Source of the DNA: Ruminococcaceae bacterium UBA5397
GTDB taxonomy: Bacteria > Bacillota > Clostridia > Oscillospirales > Acutalibacteraceae
NCBI GenBank assembly: GCA_002411615.1
Contig: DHOF01000142.1
Span: forward strand, 1-6,518
Direction of reading: 5' to 3'
DNA length: 6,518 nucleotides
Of this stretch, positions 1 through 6,472 are shown piece by piece; position 1 is the first letter of the stretch; each line of letters opens with the position of its first letter. Both the position numbers and the translations under genes were made by a program. The notes below the pieces were generated by a model. The model saw only the letters and a list, made by a program, of their open reading frames with translations. It had not been told where the DNA came from and did not search any database.

Positions 1-26
1 CTTTGGAAGAATTTGCGTTCATTCAT
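1..26 (-). CDS. Start of an unidentified divergent gene (5' end only)
   Basis: On the minus strand a GGAGGG Shine-Dalgarno sequence (33-38) sits six bases before an ATG at 24-26. The reading frame stays open to the window edge and would begin MNERKFFQ. An in-frame ATG two codons upstream (30-32) lies too close to the ribosome binding site to be preferred. A second ATG in another frame (20-22) also lies within reach of it, so the frame is not certain. Only eight codons are visible and no family can be recognised. The gene would be transcribed divergently from prmA and share its upstream region. Confidence 0.4.
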
Positions 27-49
27 GTACATCCCTCCGCTTTATTATA

Positions 50-78
50 TTGAAAGACGGGGGTAAACATGTTAAACT
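50..78 (+). promoter_or_regulatory. Sigma-A-type promoter of prmA
   Basis: A -35 hexamer TTGAAA (50-55, five of six matches to consensus) is followed after exactly 17 bases by a -10 hexamer TAAACT (73-78, four of six). Transcription would start near position 85, leaving a leader of about 30 bases before the prmA start. A Shine-Dalgarno AAAGGAG lies at 103-109, seven bases before the ATG. The call rests on consensus matching and position only. Confidence 0.6.
62..77. repeat. Imperfect palindrome over the prmA -10 region (possible operator)
   Basis: The perfect 8-base palindrome AACATGTT (66-73) extends with two further matching pairs (64/75 and 62/77) and two mismatches. It overlaps the spacer and -10 element of the prmA promoter and lies between the two divergent genes, where a repressor could act. 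A palindrome this short can occur by chance in AT-rich DNA, so this is a weak candidate. Confidence 0.2.
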
Positions 79-116
79 AAAATAAAAGGATTCGAATGCA
101 TTAAAGGAGTTTTAGA

Positions 117-1043
117 ATGGATTGGACAGATCTGACCGTTACGGTTTTACAAAAAGACAGTGAAACAGCGGAAGCAATCGCACAGATGGTAGTTCCCTAT
201 GGAATTTATATTGAAGATTATTCCGATTTGGAAGAAGGCACATGGAAAATTACGCATGTTGACGTGATTGACGAAGAACTTTTAAAAAAAGATCGGTCAA
301 AAACGCTCATTCATATTTATTTGGAACCAAATCAGAATCCGGCTGAAGCAACTGCTTTTTTGCAGGAACGGCTGAAAGCATCGGGAATTGAGAGTGAGAT
401 TAGTTCTTCAAACTGCAGGATGGAAGACTGGATTAACAACTGGAGAAAATATTTTCACCCGGTCCCGGTAGGCAAAAAGCTTCTGATTCGTCCGGATTGG
501 GAAGAGGTAAAAGACCCGGGAGGGCGTACAGTGCTGCACTTGGAGCCTGGGCTTGCTTTTGGAACCGGTACGCATGAGACAACTAGGCTGTGCCTGGAGC
601 TTTTGGAAACCTATTTGAAACCGGGAGACGAGGTTCTTGATGTCGGCTGCGGGAGTGGAATCCTAGGAGTGGCAGCGCTGCTTTTAGGAGCCAAAAAAGC
701 GGTCGGGGTTGATATTGACCCGCTGGCGGTTAAGACAGCAATCAGCAATGCAAAACGCAATGGAGTAGCGAATTCTTTCGTGGGAATTTGCGGAGATCTG
801 ACGGAGAAAGTGACCGGAACCTATCAGATCGTGGTTGCCAATATCGTGGCGGATGTGATTCTGCGGCTTACAAAAGATGTGGAGCGCTTTTTCTGTGAGG
901 ATACGATTTATCTCATGAGTGGAATCATTGATGAGCGCGAACAGGATGTTTTGGACGGCCTTAAAGACCGGTTCGAAATTTTAGAGCGTCGGGAAGAACG
1001 AGGCTGGGTCGCTTTGGCAGCGAAAAGAAAAAAGAATCTTTAA
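117..1043 (+). CDS. prmA: Ribosomal protein L11 methyltransferase PrmA
   Basis: PrmA trimethylates ribosomal protein L11 in the cytoplasm using S-adenosylmethionine. The 308-residue product has the usual family length. The N-terminal part (about 1-100) fits the L11-recognition domain, and EDWINNWRKYFHPVPVG (103-119) is the conserved linker region. EPGLAFGTGTHETT (143-156) is the PrmA signature before the SAM fold. The Rossmann methyltransferase domain shows motif I LDVGCGSGILG (174-184), the acidic VDID (198-201) at the end of the second strand, and the VANI motif (240-243). The C-terminal GWVAL (296-300) is also typical. The ATG is supported by AAAGGAG seven bases upstream. The gene has its own promoter and is followed directly by a terminator, so it appears monocistronic; rsmE, a frequent neighbour in Firmicutes, is not beside it. 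Nothing suggests damage. Confidence 0.96.
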   Translation: MDWTDLTVTVLQKDSETAEAIAQMVVPYGIYIEDYSDLEEGTWKITHVDVIDEELLKKDRSKTLIHIYLEPNQNPAEATAFLQERLKASGIESEISSSNCRMEDWINNWRKYFHPVPVGKKLLIRPDWEEVKDPGGRTVLHLEPGLAFGTGTHETTRLCLELLETYLKPGDEVLDVGCGSGILGVAALLLGAKKAVGVDIDPLAVKTAISNAKRNGVANSFVGICGDLTEKVTGTYQIVVANIVADVILRLTKDVERFFCEDTIYLMSGIIDEREQDVLDGLKDRFEILERREERGWVALAAKRKKNL

Positions 1044-1047
1044 AAAT

Positions 1048-1094
1048 AAAAACAGCCTTCTGATATCTCTAAAAGATACCGGAAGGCTGTTTTT
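1048..1094. terminator. Bidirectional intrinsic terminator between prmA and pheA
   Basis: A perfect 13-bp stem pairs 1048-1060 with 1082-1094 (core ACAGCCTTC with GAAGGCTGT). The apical part continues as TATCT (1064-1068) with AGATA (1074-1078), closing a five-base loop. The outer stem ends in an A-run on the left and a T-run on the right, so each strand shows a GC-containing hairpin followed by a U-tract. It begins four bases after the prmA stop and lies nine bases beyond the pheA stop, so it can end transcription of both convergent units. Confidence 0.93.
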
Positions 1095-1103
1095 ATAGTT
1101 TGT

Positions 1104-2216
1104 TTAATTTTCCGAATAGTTTCCAAAAAACGAAAAGCGCGGCAGTTCGTCCCAAAGAGAACATAGAAGTTCTAATACGACAGGATCATGAATATTTCCG
1201 GAAAAATCCAAATAAAAATCATACTCGAATTCTTTTCCGACAATCGGGCGTGATTCAATCTTTGTCAGATTCATCCCCGCTGCGGCAAAACGGGAGAGAA
1301 CACCGTTTAAGCTGCCGGTATGATGAGGCAGATTAAAACAAACACTGATCTTATCCGCTTTTTTGGAAAGACAAAGCTCACGGCTCAATACCAAAAAGCG
1401 GGTATGATTTGCACTGCAGTTTTGCACTTTCAACGGGACAATTTTGAGATGATTCTCTTCGGCAGCTTTCTTTCCGCAGAGGGCAGCCGAATTTGGATCT
1501 TTTGCAGCCATAGCGGCAGCTTCTGTTGTGCTTCTGCACTTTTTGACCGAAAGGCCGCAGGATTCTACAAAAGTGCTGCACTGCATCAAAGGCTGCGGAT
1601 GGCTGTAAAGGGATGTTACCCCATCAAGTGTCCCGGATTTACTTGCCAGAACGTTGTTGACGCATAATTTTCCGGCGGCAATGATGTAGTATCGGTATTT
1701 TAAGAGCAGATCATATACTTCCAGAACACTTCCGGCAGAAGAATTTTCAATGGGAACCAGAGCAAGGTCTGCGTCTTCCTTTTCGAGCGTGGAAAAAATA
1801 GACGAAAAATTCGGACAGAAAACGGGCTGTGCTTTCGGATAAAGGGTTAAAAGTTCCACATGACTATAGCTGCCCGGGCTGCCGAGACAAGCAATTCGAT
1901 CGCTCTTTTTAGGCGTTTCACGGGCATTTTGCAAAAGCTGCCGCAATGGTTTTCCGGCACTTAGCATTTGATGCTGCAGCGCGCGGCTTTGACTCATGAT
2001 CGCCGAAAAAATCACACGAGCTGTGCCACCGTATTCTCCGGCATCCTTTTTCACACGGTCAAGAATTTCTTCTTCTCGCTTGCTATTGAGTACGGGAACT
2101 TGGTGTTCTTTTTTATAGACGGCAACCTTTTTTGCACATTCCATTCGTGCTGTTAAAAGCGGTAAAAGCTGTGCGTCAATTTGGTCGATTTCCTTCCTGA
2201 TATCAGATAGTTCCAT
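1104..2216 (-). CDS. pheA: Bifunctional chorismate mutase / prephenate dehydratase (P-protein)
   Basis: The protein converts chorismate to prephenate and then prephenate to phenylpyruvate, the committed steps to phenylalanine. It has 370 residues in three parts. The N-terminal AroQ-type chorismate mutase helices (about 1-85) carry R7, R24, K35, R47 and E48, which match active-site positions of the E. coli mutase domain. The prephenate dehydratase domain (about 106-277) shows GSPGSYS (112-118), VPIENSSAGSV (154-164), SHPQPLMQC (205-213), STTEAA (229-234) and the catalytic-region NHTRF (270-274). The C-terminal ACT domain (about 289-365) shows TGSLNGVL (300-307) and the ESRP motif (321-324) linked to phenylalanine binding. 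The ATG has GGAGGG (2225-2230) eight bases upstream, inside the last aroC codons. The gap to aroC is three bases. It is the last gene of the operon. Feedback inhibition by phenylalanine is inferred from the ACT domain. Confidence 0.95.
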   Translation of the reverse strand: MELSDIRKEIDQIDAQLLPLLTARMECAKKVAVYKKEHQVPVLNSKREEEILDRVKKDAGEYGGTARVIFSAIMSQSRALQHQMLSAGKPLRQLLQNARETPKKSDRIACLGSPGSYSHVELLTLYPKAQPVFCPNFSSIFSTLEKEDADLALVPIENSSAGSVLEVYDLLLKYRYYIIAAGKLCVNNVLASKSGTLDGVTSLYSHPQPLMQCSTFVESCGLSVKKCRSTTEAAAMAAKDPNSAALCGKKAAEENHLKIVPLKVQNCSANHTRFLVLSRELCLSKKADKISVCFNLPHHTGSLNGVLSRFAAAGMNLTKIESRPIVGKEFEYDFYLDFSGNIHDPVVLELLCSLWDELPRFSFFGNYSEN

Positions 2217-2219
2217 CGT

Positions 2220-3299
2220 TTAGTCCCTCCACAGATTCATGACCGCAAGAGCTGCGGCAGCTTCTACCACAGGAATTGCCCGCGGTACAATACAGGGATC
2301 GTGACGCCCTTTAATTTGAAGCTTTACATTGCGGTGCGCCGATAGGTCAACGCTATCCTGCTCTTTTGCAATCGAGGGAGTCGGCTTAAAAGCACAGCGG
2401 AAAATCAGAGGCATGCCGGTTGTGATTCCGCCTAAAATTCCTCCGGCATGATTGGTGTGCGTTTTGATGGAACCTGTTTCATCGTAAAAATAGGAGTCAT
2501 TATTTTTACTCCCCAAAAGGGAAGAAACTTTAAATCCATCTCCGAATTCTACGCCCTTGCAGGCGGGAATTCCGAACAAAATGGAAGAAAGAACGCTCTC
2601 TACGCCGCCGAACATTCCTTCCTCTGCGTAACCGCCTGGAATTCCAACACAGGCGCATTCGACGATTCCACCGACGCTGTCTTCTTGCAGACGTGCAGTT
2701 TCAATTTCCTGCCGCATTTTTTCCTGTACTTTTGAATCAATAACGGAAAAGAAAACGGTATTGAGTGCGGAAAGCGTTTCTGTATTTATATTGACGCTGT
2801 CAAAAGGGGTATCGAAAATATCATGAATTGCATAGGCATGTGCGCCGATTACAATGCCGCGCCGTTCCAAAATTTGACGGCAAATAGCACCGGCGAGAAC
2901 GAGCGGCGCTGTCAGCCTGCCGGAAAAATGGCCGCCGCCTCTCAGATCGGAAAAGCCGTGATATCGAAGAAAAGCAGCGTAATCGGCATGACCGGGACGC
3001 GGAATATTTTTCAGAGATTCATAATCTCCAGAATGCTGATTGCTGTTTTCGATGACGGCGCAGAGAGGTGCTCCGGTTGTGACTTGACTGCAAATGCCGG
3101 AGACGATGATCGGCGTATCACTCTCTTTGCGGGCGGTAGCGGTCGGGTCATTCCCGGGAGCTCTGCGGGCCATCTGCTTTTTTACTGCCTCTAAATCAAT
3201 CGTTTCTCCGGCGGGAAGTCCTTCCAGCACCATGCCGATCATAGGGCCATGGCTTTCCCCAAAGATTGTCAGTTTTACACGTTCACCCCACGATGACAT
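2220..3299 (-). CDS. aroC: Chorismate synthase
   Basis: AroC removes phosphate from EPSP to make chorismate, the branch-point compound, using reduced FMN without net redox change. The 359-residue length is normal. Signatures are GESHG (14-18) with the catalytic-site H17, the RRAPG segment (45-49), RPGHAD (101-106) with conserved H104, RGGGHFSGRLTA (120-131), and the C-terminal GRHDPCIVPRAIPVVEAA. In E. coli the fourth segment reads RGGGRSSARETA; the HFSGRLTA form here looks like a clostridial variant. The start lies inside the end of aroA, overlapping it by 17 bases, with a modest AGGGGG site (3308-3313) eight bases before the ATG. Translational coupling to aroA is likely. FMN must be supplied reduced: no flavin reductase domain is fused, so it appears to be a monofunctional enzyme. 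Confidence 0.96.
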   Translation of the reverse strand: MSSWGERVKLTIFGESHGPMIGMVLEGLPAGETIDLEAVKKQMARRAPGNDPTATARKESDTPIIVSGICSQVTTGAPLCAVIENSNQHSGDYESLKNIPRPGHADYAAFLRYHGFSDLRGGGHFSGRLTAPLVLAGAICRQILERRGIVIGAHAYAIHDIFDTPFDSVNINTETLSALNTVFFSVIDSKVQEKMRQEIETARLQEDSVGGIVECACVGIPGGYAEEGMFGGVESVLSSILFGIPACKGVEFGDGFKVSSLLGSKNNDSYFYDETGSIKTHTNHAGGILGGITTGMPLIFRCAFKPTPSIAKEQDSVDLSAHRNVKLQIKGRHDPCIVPRAIPVVEAAAALAVMNLWRD

Positions 3300-4560
3300 G
3301 GACGTTTCCCCCTAATTGTTTAAAATCTTCAAAAAAATTCGGATAGCTTTTTTGAATTGCTTCCGAGCCGTAAATGGTCACTGGACTCTCGGCGGAGAGA
3401 GCAGCAATCGAAAGTGCCATCACGATTCGATGGTCATGAAAGCCGTCTACTTTTCCGCCGTGAAAAGCCGAGACCCCATCGATAACGAGTCCGTCCGGCT
3501 TTTCTATAATATGGGCTCCTAAAGCGCTGAGCCCGTCGTGAATTGCCTTCAGACGGTCGCTTTCCTTAATGCGCAGCCGCTGGGCATTCGAAATCACTGT
3601 TTTTCCGGGGCTGAGAGCGGCACAGACGGCAAGTGCCGGAACAAGATCCGGAATTTCACCTGCGTCGATCTCAATACCGGAGAGCGTACCGGCTTTTGCA
3701 TGAAGAGACCCGTCTTTTTCCCAGTTTATTTGTGCTCCAAATTTTTGAAATAATTCGAGGGCCGCGCGGTCTCCCTGAGCAGAATTTTTTGAAAGTCCTA
3801 AAAGAGAAAGATCGCTGCCGAGAGCCGATGCTGCGAGAAAGAATGCCGCTTGGCTCCAGTCGCGTTCAACAGCGAGCCGGCAGGCGTGATAGGTTTGCCC
3901 TCCTGGAATCTTCCATCCGGTTTCAGTGGAAATAACCGTGACGCCGAATGAGACCATTGTTTCGATCGTCATTTCTACATATCCGGTACTTTGCAGCGGC
4001 GTTGTCAAAACAATTTCGCTATCCCCATTTAACAGCGGCAAAGCGAGCAGAAGACCGGTTATAAACTGACTGCTGACATTTCCCGGCAGATAAAAAGTAC
4101 CGCAGGTAAGCTTTCCGGAGATTGCAAGCGGAAGCCCCCCCTCTGTATCACAGGTAAGGCCGTGTGGAGGCAGGCAGTCAAGATAGCAGCCAATTGGTCG
4201 CTGCGGAAGACGTCCGTGGCCTGTAAAAAGTACCGGAATTCCCAAAGCACCAAAAATCGGAATTAAAAACCGCAAAGTAGAGCCGCTTTCTCCGCAGTCT
4301 ACGGGTATGGGACCCAATGGAAGGGTATCTTTCTTTAGTCCGGAGACGCGCAAAAGATTTTCCTGAAGCGCAACATGTGCGCCCAAAACCGAGATGGCTC
4401 GGATGGTTGCTTCAATGTCTTTGCTGTCCGTGACCGGAGAGAGAAAGCTTTCTCCATGAGAGAGTGCGGCACAGATAATCGCACGGTGAGCAGCACTTTT
4501 GCTGGGTGGAACAGAGAGTTTGCCGGAAAGGCTTCCGGGAGAAATCACCACAGAACTCAT
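3283..4560 (-). CDS. aroA: 3-phosphoshikimate 1-carboxyvinyltransferase (EPSP synthase)
   Basis: AroA transfers the enolpyruvyl group of PEP to shikimate 3-phosphate, giving EPSP for AroC. The 425-residue product has normal length for this two-domain fold. Visible active-site motifs, in order: PSKSAAHR (about 19-26, lysine binding PEP and substrate), the PEP loop CGESGSTLRF (about 89-98), RLPQRPI (about 117-123), SSQ (about 163-165), IPDLVP with the catalytic aspartate (about 305), RIKESDRL (about 330-337) and DHRIVMA (about 376-382). I chose the ATG at 4558-4560 over an in-frame GTG at 4573-4575: the ATG overlaps the aroB stop as ATGA and has GAGGTG (4566-4571) five bases upstream, while the GTG has no ribosome binding site. 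The 3' end overlaps aroC. The PEP loop differs from the E. coli NAGTAMRP. Confidence 0.95.
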   Translation of the reverse strand: MSSVVISPGSLSGKLSVPPSKSAAHRAIICAALSHGESFLSPVTDSKDIEATIRAISVLGAHVALQENLLRVSGLKKDTLPLGPIPVDCGESGSTLRFLIPIFGALGIPVLFTGHGRLPQRPIGCYLDCLPPHGLTCDTEGGLPLAISGKLTCGTFYLPGNVSSQFITGLLLALPLLNGDSEIVLTTPLQSTGYVEMTIETMVSFGVTVISTETGWKIPGGQTYHACRLAVERDWSQAAFFLAASALGSDLSLLGLSKNSAQGDRAALELFQKFGAQINWEKDGSLHAKAGTLSGIEIDAGEIPDLVPALAVCAALSPGKTVISNAQRLRIKESDRLKAIHDGLSALGAHIIEKPDGLVIDGVSAFHGGKVDGFHDHRIVMALSIAALSAESPVTIYGSEAIQKSYPNFFEDFKQLGGNVHVIVG

Positions 4561-5630
4561 TTTAACACCTCGCACAGATTCGGAAGTTCTGAGCGCGGAG
4601 TTTTGCGGAGAAAAGCGTCGCCGATTTGATGGAGAAGAACGAGATTGATACTGTCTGCCGTACTTTTTTTATCGTTTCCAGTGGCGGCAATCAGGTCGTC
4701 GATGGATTCTGCAAAAGAAGTGGGAAGCGTATACTTTTGCAGTAATTCTGCAATTTCAGTATGGGTTCCGGCGGGTGTAACGCCTAATCCTTCTCCAATC
4801 TTTGCAGCGATCACACAGCCGATTCCAACAGCGGCGCCGTGGGTAAGGCCACCATAGTTTTGCAGCCGCTCCAGCGCATGACCGAAAGTATGTCCAAAAT
4901 TGAGCATCATTCGTTCACCGGTATCAAATTCGTCCCGTTCCACGACGGCACGCTTGATCTCGATGCACTGACGAATCAGATCACAGAGCTTTTCAGAACT
5001 TTGCTTGAGAGAATCCATCCCATTTTCTTTTAGAAAATCAAACAGAACGCGGCTTTTGATACATCCATACTTAATGGCTTCTCCCATGCCGTCTGCAAAG
5101 AATTTGTCAGGAAGCGTTTTTAATGTATCGGGGTCGATCAGGACGAAAGAGGGCTGATGAAATGCGCCAACCATATTTTTGCCCTGCGGCAGATCAACGC
5201 CTGTCTTTCCACCGACAGAAGAATCAATTTGTGAGAGGAGGCTAGTAGGAACTTGAATAAACGGGATTCCTCTTAAAAAGCTGGCAGCCGCAAATCCGGC
5301 CATATCTCCGGTGACTCCGCCTCCCAATGCGACGATAAAGTCGGTACGAGTCAGATGTGCCTCACAAAAAGCATTGTAAAAGGAAGAAATCGTTGCAAGC
5401 GTTTTGCGTGCTTCTCCGGCTTCAAAAGAAACAGCAGAAACAGAAAAGCCGGCTTTTTTTAAGTTCTCTTCTGCTCTTTTTCCATAAAGGGGCAGTGTAT
5501 GGCTGTCTCCGACAACACAGCAGCGAGCAGCCTTCGGAAAAAGTTGGGCAGCACGTTCGCCAAGTTTTTCCATACAGCTCGGCTCAATTTGAATTTCATA
5601 AGGATGTCCAACCTGTATCTGTAAAATCAT
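4557..5630 (-). CDS. aroB: 3-dehydroquinate synthase
   Basis: AroB cyclises DAHP to 3-dehydroquinate, the second shikimate-pathway step, using NAD+ and a divalent metal. The 357-residue protein has typical length. The NAD-binding region contains GGGVTGDMAGFAAA (103-116), then RG (120-121), VPTSLLSQIDSSVGGKTGVD (127-146) and KNMVGAFHQP (151-160). The metal ligands are all present: E184 in GMGEAIKYG, H247 in NFGHTFGHALE and H264 in GLTHGAAVG. The ATG overlaps the tyrA stop by four bases (ATGA). An AAGGAGG site (5641-5647) lies ten bases upstream inside tyrA. The 3' end likewise shares ATGA with aroA, so ribosomes probably pass from one gene to the next. No fusion or missing residue was seen. 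Confidence 0.96.
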   Translation of the reverse strand: MILQIQVGHPYEIQIEPSCMEKLGERAAQLFPKAARCCVVGDSHTLPLYGKRAEENLKKAGFSVSAVSFEAGEARKTLATISSFYNAFCEAHLTRTDFIVALGGGVTGDMAGFAAASFLRGIPFIQVPTSLLSQIDSSVGGKTGVDLPQGKNMVGAFHQPSFVLIDPDTLKTLPDKFFADGMGEAIKYGCIKSRVLFDFLKENGMDSLKQSSEKLCDLIRQCIEIKRAVVERDEFDTGERMMLNFGHTFGHALERLQNYGGLTHGAAVGIGCVIAAKIGEGLGVTPAGTHTEIAELLQKYTLPTSFAESIDDLIAATGNDKKSTADSINLVLLHQIGDAFLRKTPRSELPNLCEVLK

Positions 5631-6469
5631 TCTCCCAATTCCTCCTTTACTAAACGTCCCTGCCGAAGAAGAGATTCCAATTTTGGTTGGTCTTTAGCGG
5701 CAATCGCGTCCCGAATCGTGCTGAGGTTGCGAATCAATGTATTGAGTTCGGTTTGAAGCGGTTCTGCATTATCCAAAAACAGTTCGGACCAGAGCACTTC
5801 ATTGATATTGGCCACCCTCGAGACATCGCGATAGCTGCCGGCCGAAAATCCACGGTGCTGCGGACAGCAGGGACTCATCACATAGGCGCAGGCCAAGGCG
5901 TGCGGAATCTGACTTGTAAAAGCGATCATTGCATCGTGGTGTTCCGGCGTTGTGATGATTGCGCGACCGAATCCAAGTTCATAAGCAGTTTCTTTCAAAA
6001 TTTCAACGGCACTTTGGGGAGCTCCGCAGGGAACGATCAGATAGCTGGCGCCGCGGAACATATCAGCCTGCGAAGCGGAAAATCCATGCTTTTCCGTCCC
6101 GGCCATCGGGTGGCTGCCGCAGTAGGTGAATCCGCCAAGCTGAGAAAGCTCCTTCAGTTTGGCGCAGACTGCAGTTTTGATTCCGCAGACGTCTGTGACA
6201 ATTCCATCCGGATTAAAAGCATGCAGATGGGATTTGACAAATTCAATATCAGAACCAGGATAGAGACATAGATAGGTCAAATCTGCCGATTTTAAATCGG
6301 CTAAATCGGCTTCCTTTTGAATGGCCCCAATAGAGAGGGCTTCTTCCAGAACGGCAGGATCGCTGTCAAATCCCGTAACAAGGCTGTCTGTGTATTCGGA
6401 AAACGCACGGGCAAGACTTCCGCCGATCAGCCCTAGACCTACAATTACAATTCGCTTTTTCTGCTTCAA
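5627..6469 (-). CDS. tyrA: Prephenate dehydrogenase, ACT-less form
   Basis: TyrA oxidatively decarboxylates prephenate to 4-hydroxyphenylpyruvate for tyrosine. The 280-residue protein begins with a dinucleotide-binding fold: GLGLIGGS (11-18) and an aspartate at the end of the second strand (D35), which favours NAD+ over NADP+. GSHPMAGTEKHGF (118-130) carries the conserved H120. SQIPH (186-190) and YRDVSRVA (213-220) supply the second conserved histidine and the arginine expected to bind the prephenate carboxylate. The protein ends after the helical dimerisation domain, without the ACT domain found in longer Bacillus-type TyrA. The start is TTG at 6467-6469: an in-frame stop, that of the upstream gene, lies two codons before it, so nothing earlier is possible. 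An AAGGA site lies about 13 bases upstream, rather far. Arogenate as substrate cannot be excluded. Confidence 0.93.
   Translation of the reverse strand: MKQKKRIVIVGLGLIGGSLARAFSEYTDSLVTGFDSDPAVLEEALSIGAIQKEADLADLKSADLTYLCLYPGSDIEFVKSHLHAFNPDGIVTDVCGIKTAVCAKLKELSQLGGFTYCGSHPMAGTEKHGFSASQADMFRGASYLIVPCGAPQSAVEILKETAYELGFGRAIITTPEHHDAMIAFTSQIPHALACAYVMSPCCPQHRGFSAGSYRDVSRVANINEVLWSELFLDNAEPLQTELNTLIRNLSTIRDAIAAKDQPKLESLLRQGRLVKEELGE
6285..6310. repeat. Palindrome plus tandem 9-mer inside tyrA
   Basis: Positions 6285-6301 form a perfect odd-length palindrome, GCCGATTTTAAATCGGC. Its right half, TAAATCGGC (6293-6301), is repeated directly at 6302-6310. It encodes the local protein repeat ADLADLKSAD (TyrA residues 54-63). 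A small hairpin with a 7-bp stem and three-base loop could form in the mRNA. It has no U-tract and is most simply a local duplication within the coding sequence. Confidence 0.6.
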
Positions 6470-6472
6470 TGG

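Noticed and set aside
1320..1667. A 115-codon plus-strand open frame opposite pheA
   Set aside because: It is antisense to the dehydratase domain of pheA, with no recognisable domain and no convincing ribosome binding site.
2823..3194. A 123-codon plus-strand open frame opposite aroC
   Set aside because: It lies inside the strongly conserved aroC frame on the other strand and its translation shows no recognisable domain.
3328..3356. Inverted repeat with a 9-bp A/T stem near the 3' end of aroA, resembling a terminator
   Set aside because: The stem TTCAAAAAA/TTTTTTGAA has almost no GC and lies within the conserved KSYPNFFEDF coding region, with aroC starting just downstream in the same operon. 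It is a by-product of Lys and Phe codons.
5687..6271. A 194-codon open frame on the plus strand, antisense to tyrA
   Set aside because: It lies wholly inside tyrA, which has clear family motifs; the translation resembles no family I know. It is a shadow of the real coding frame.
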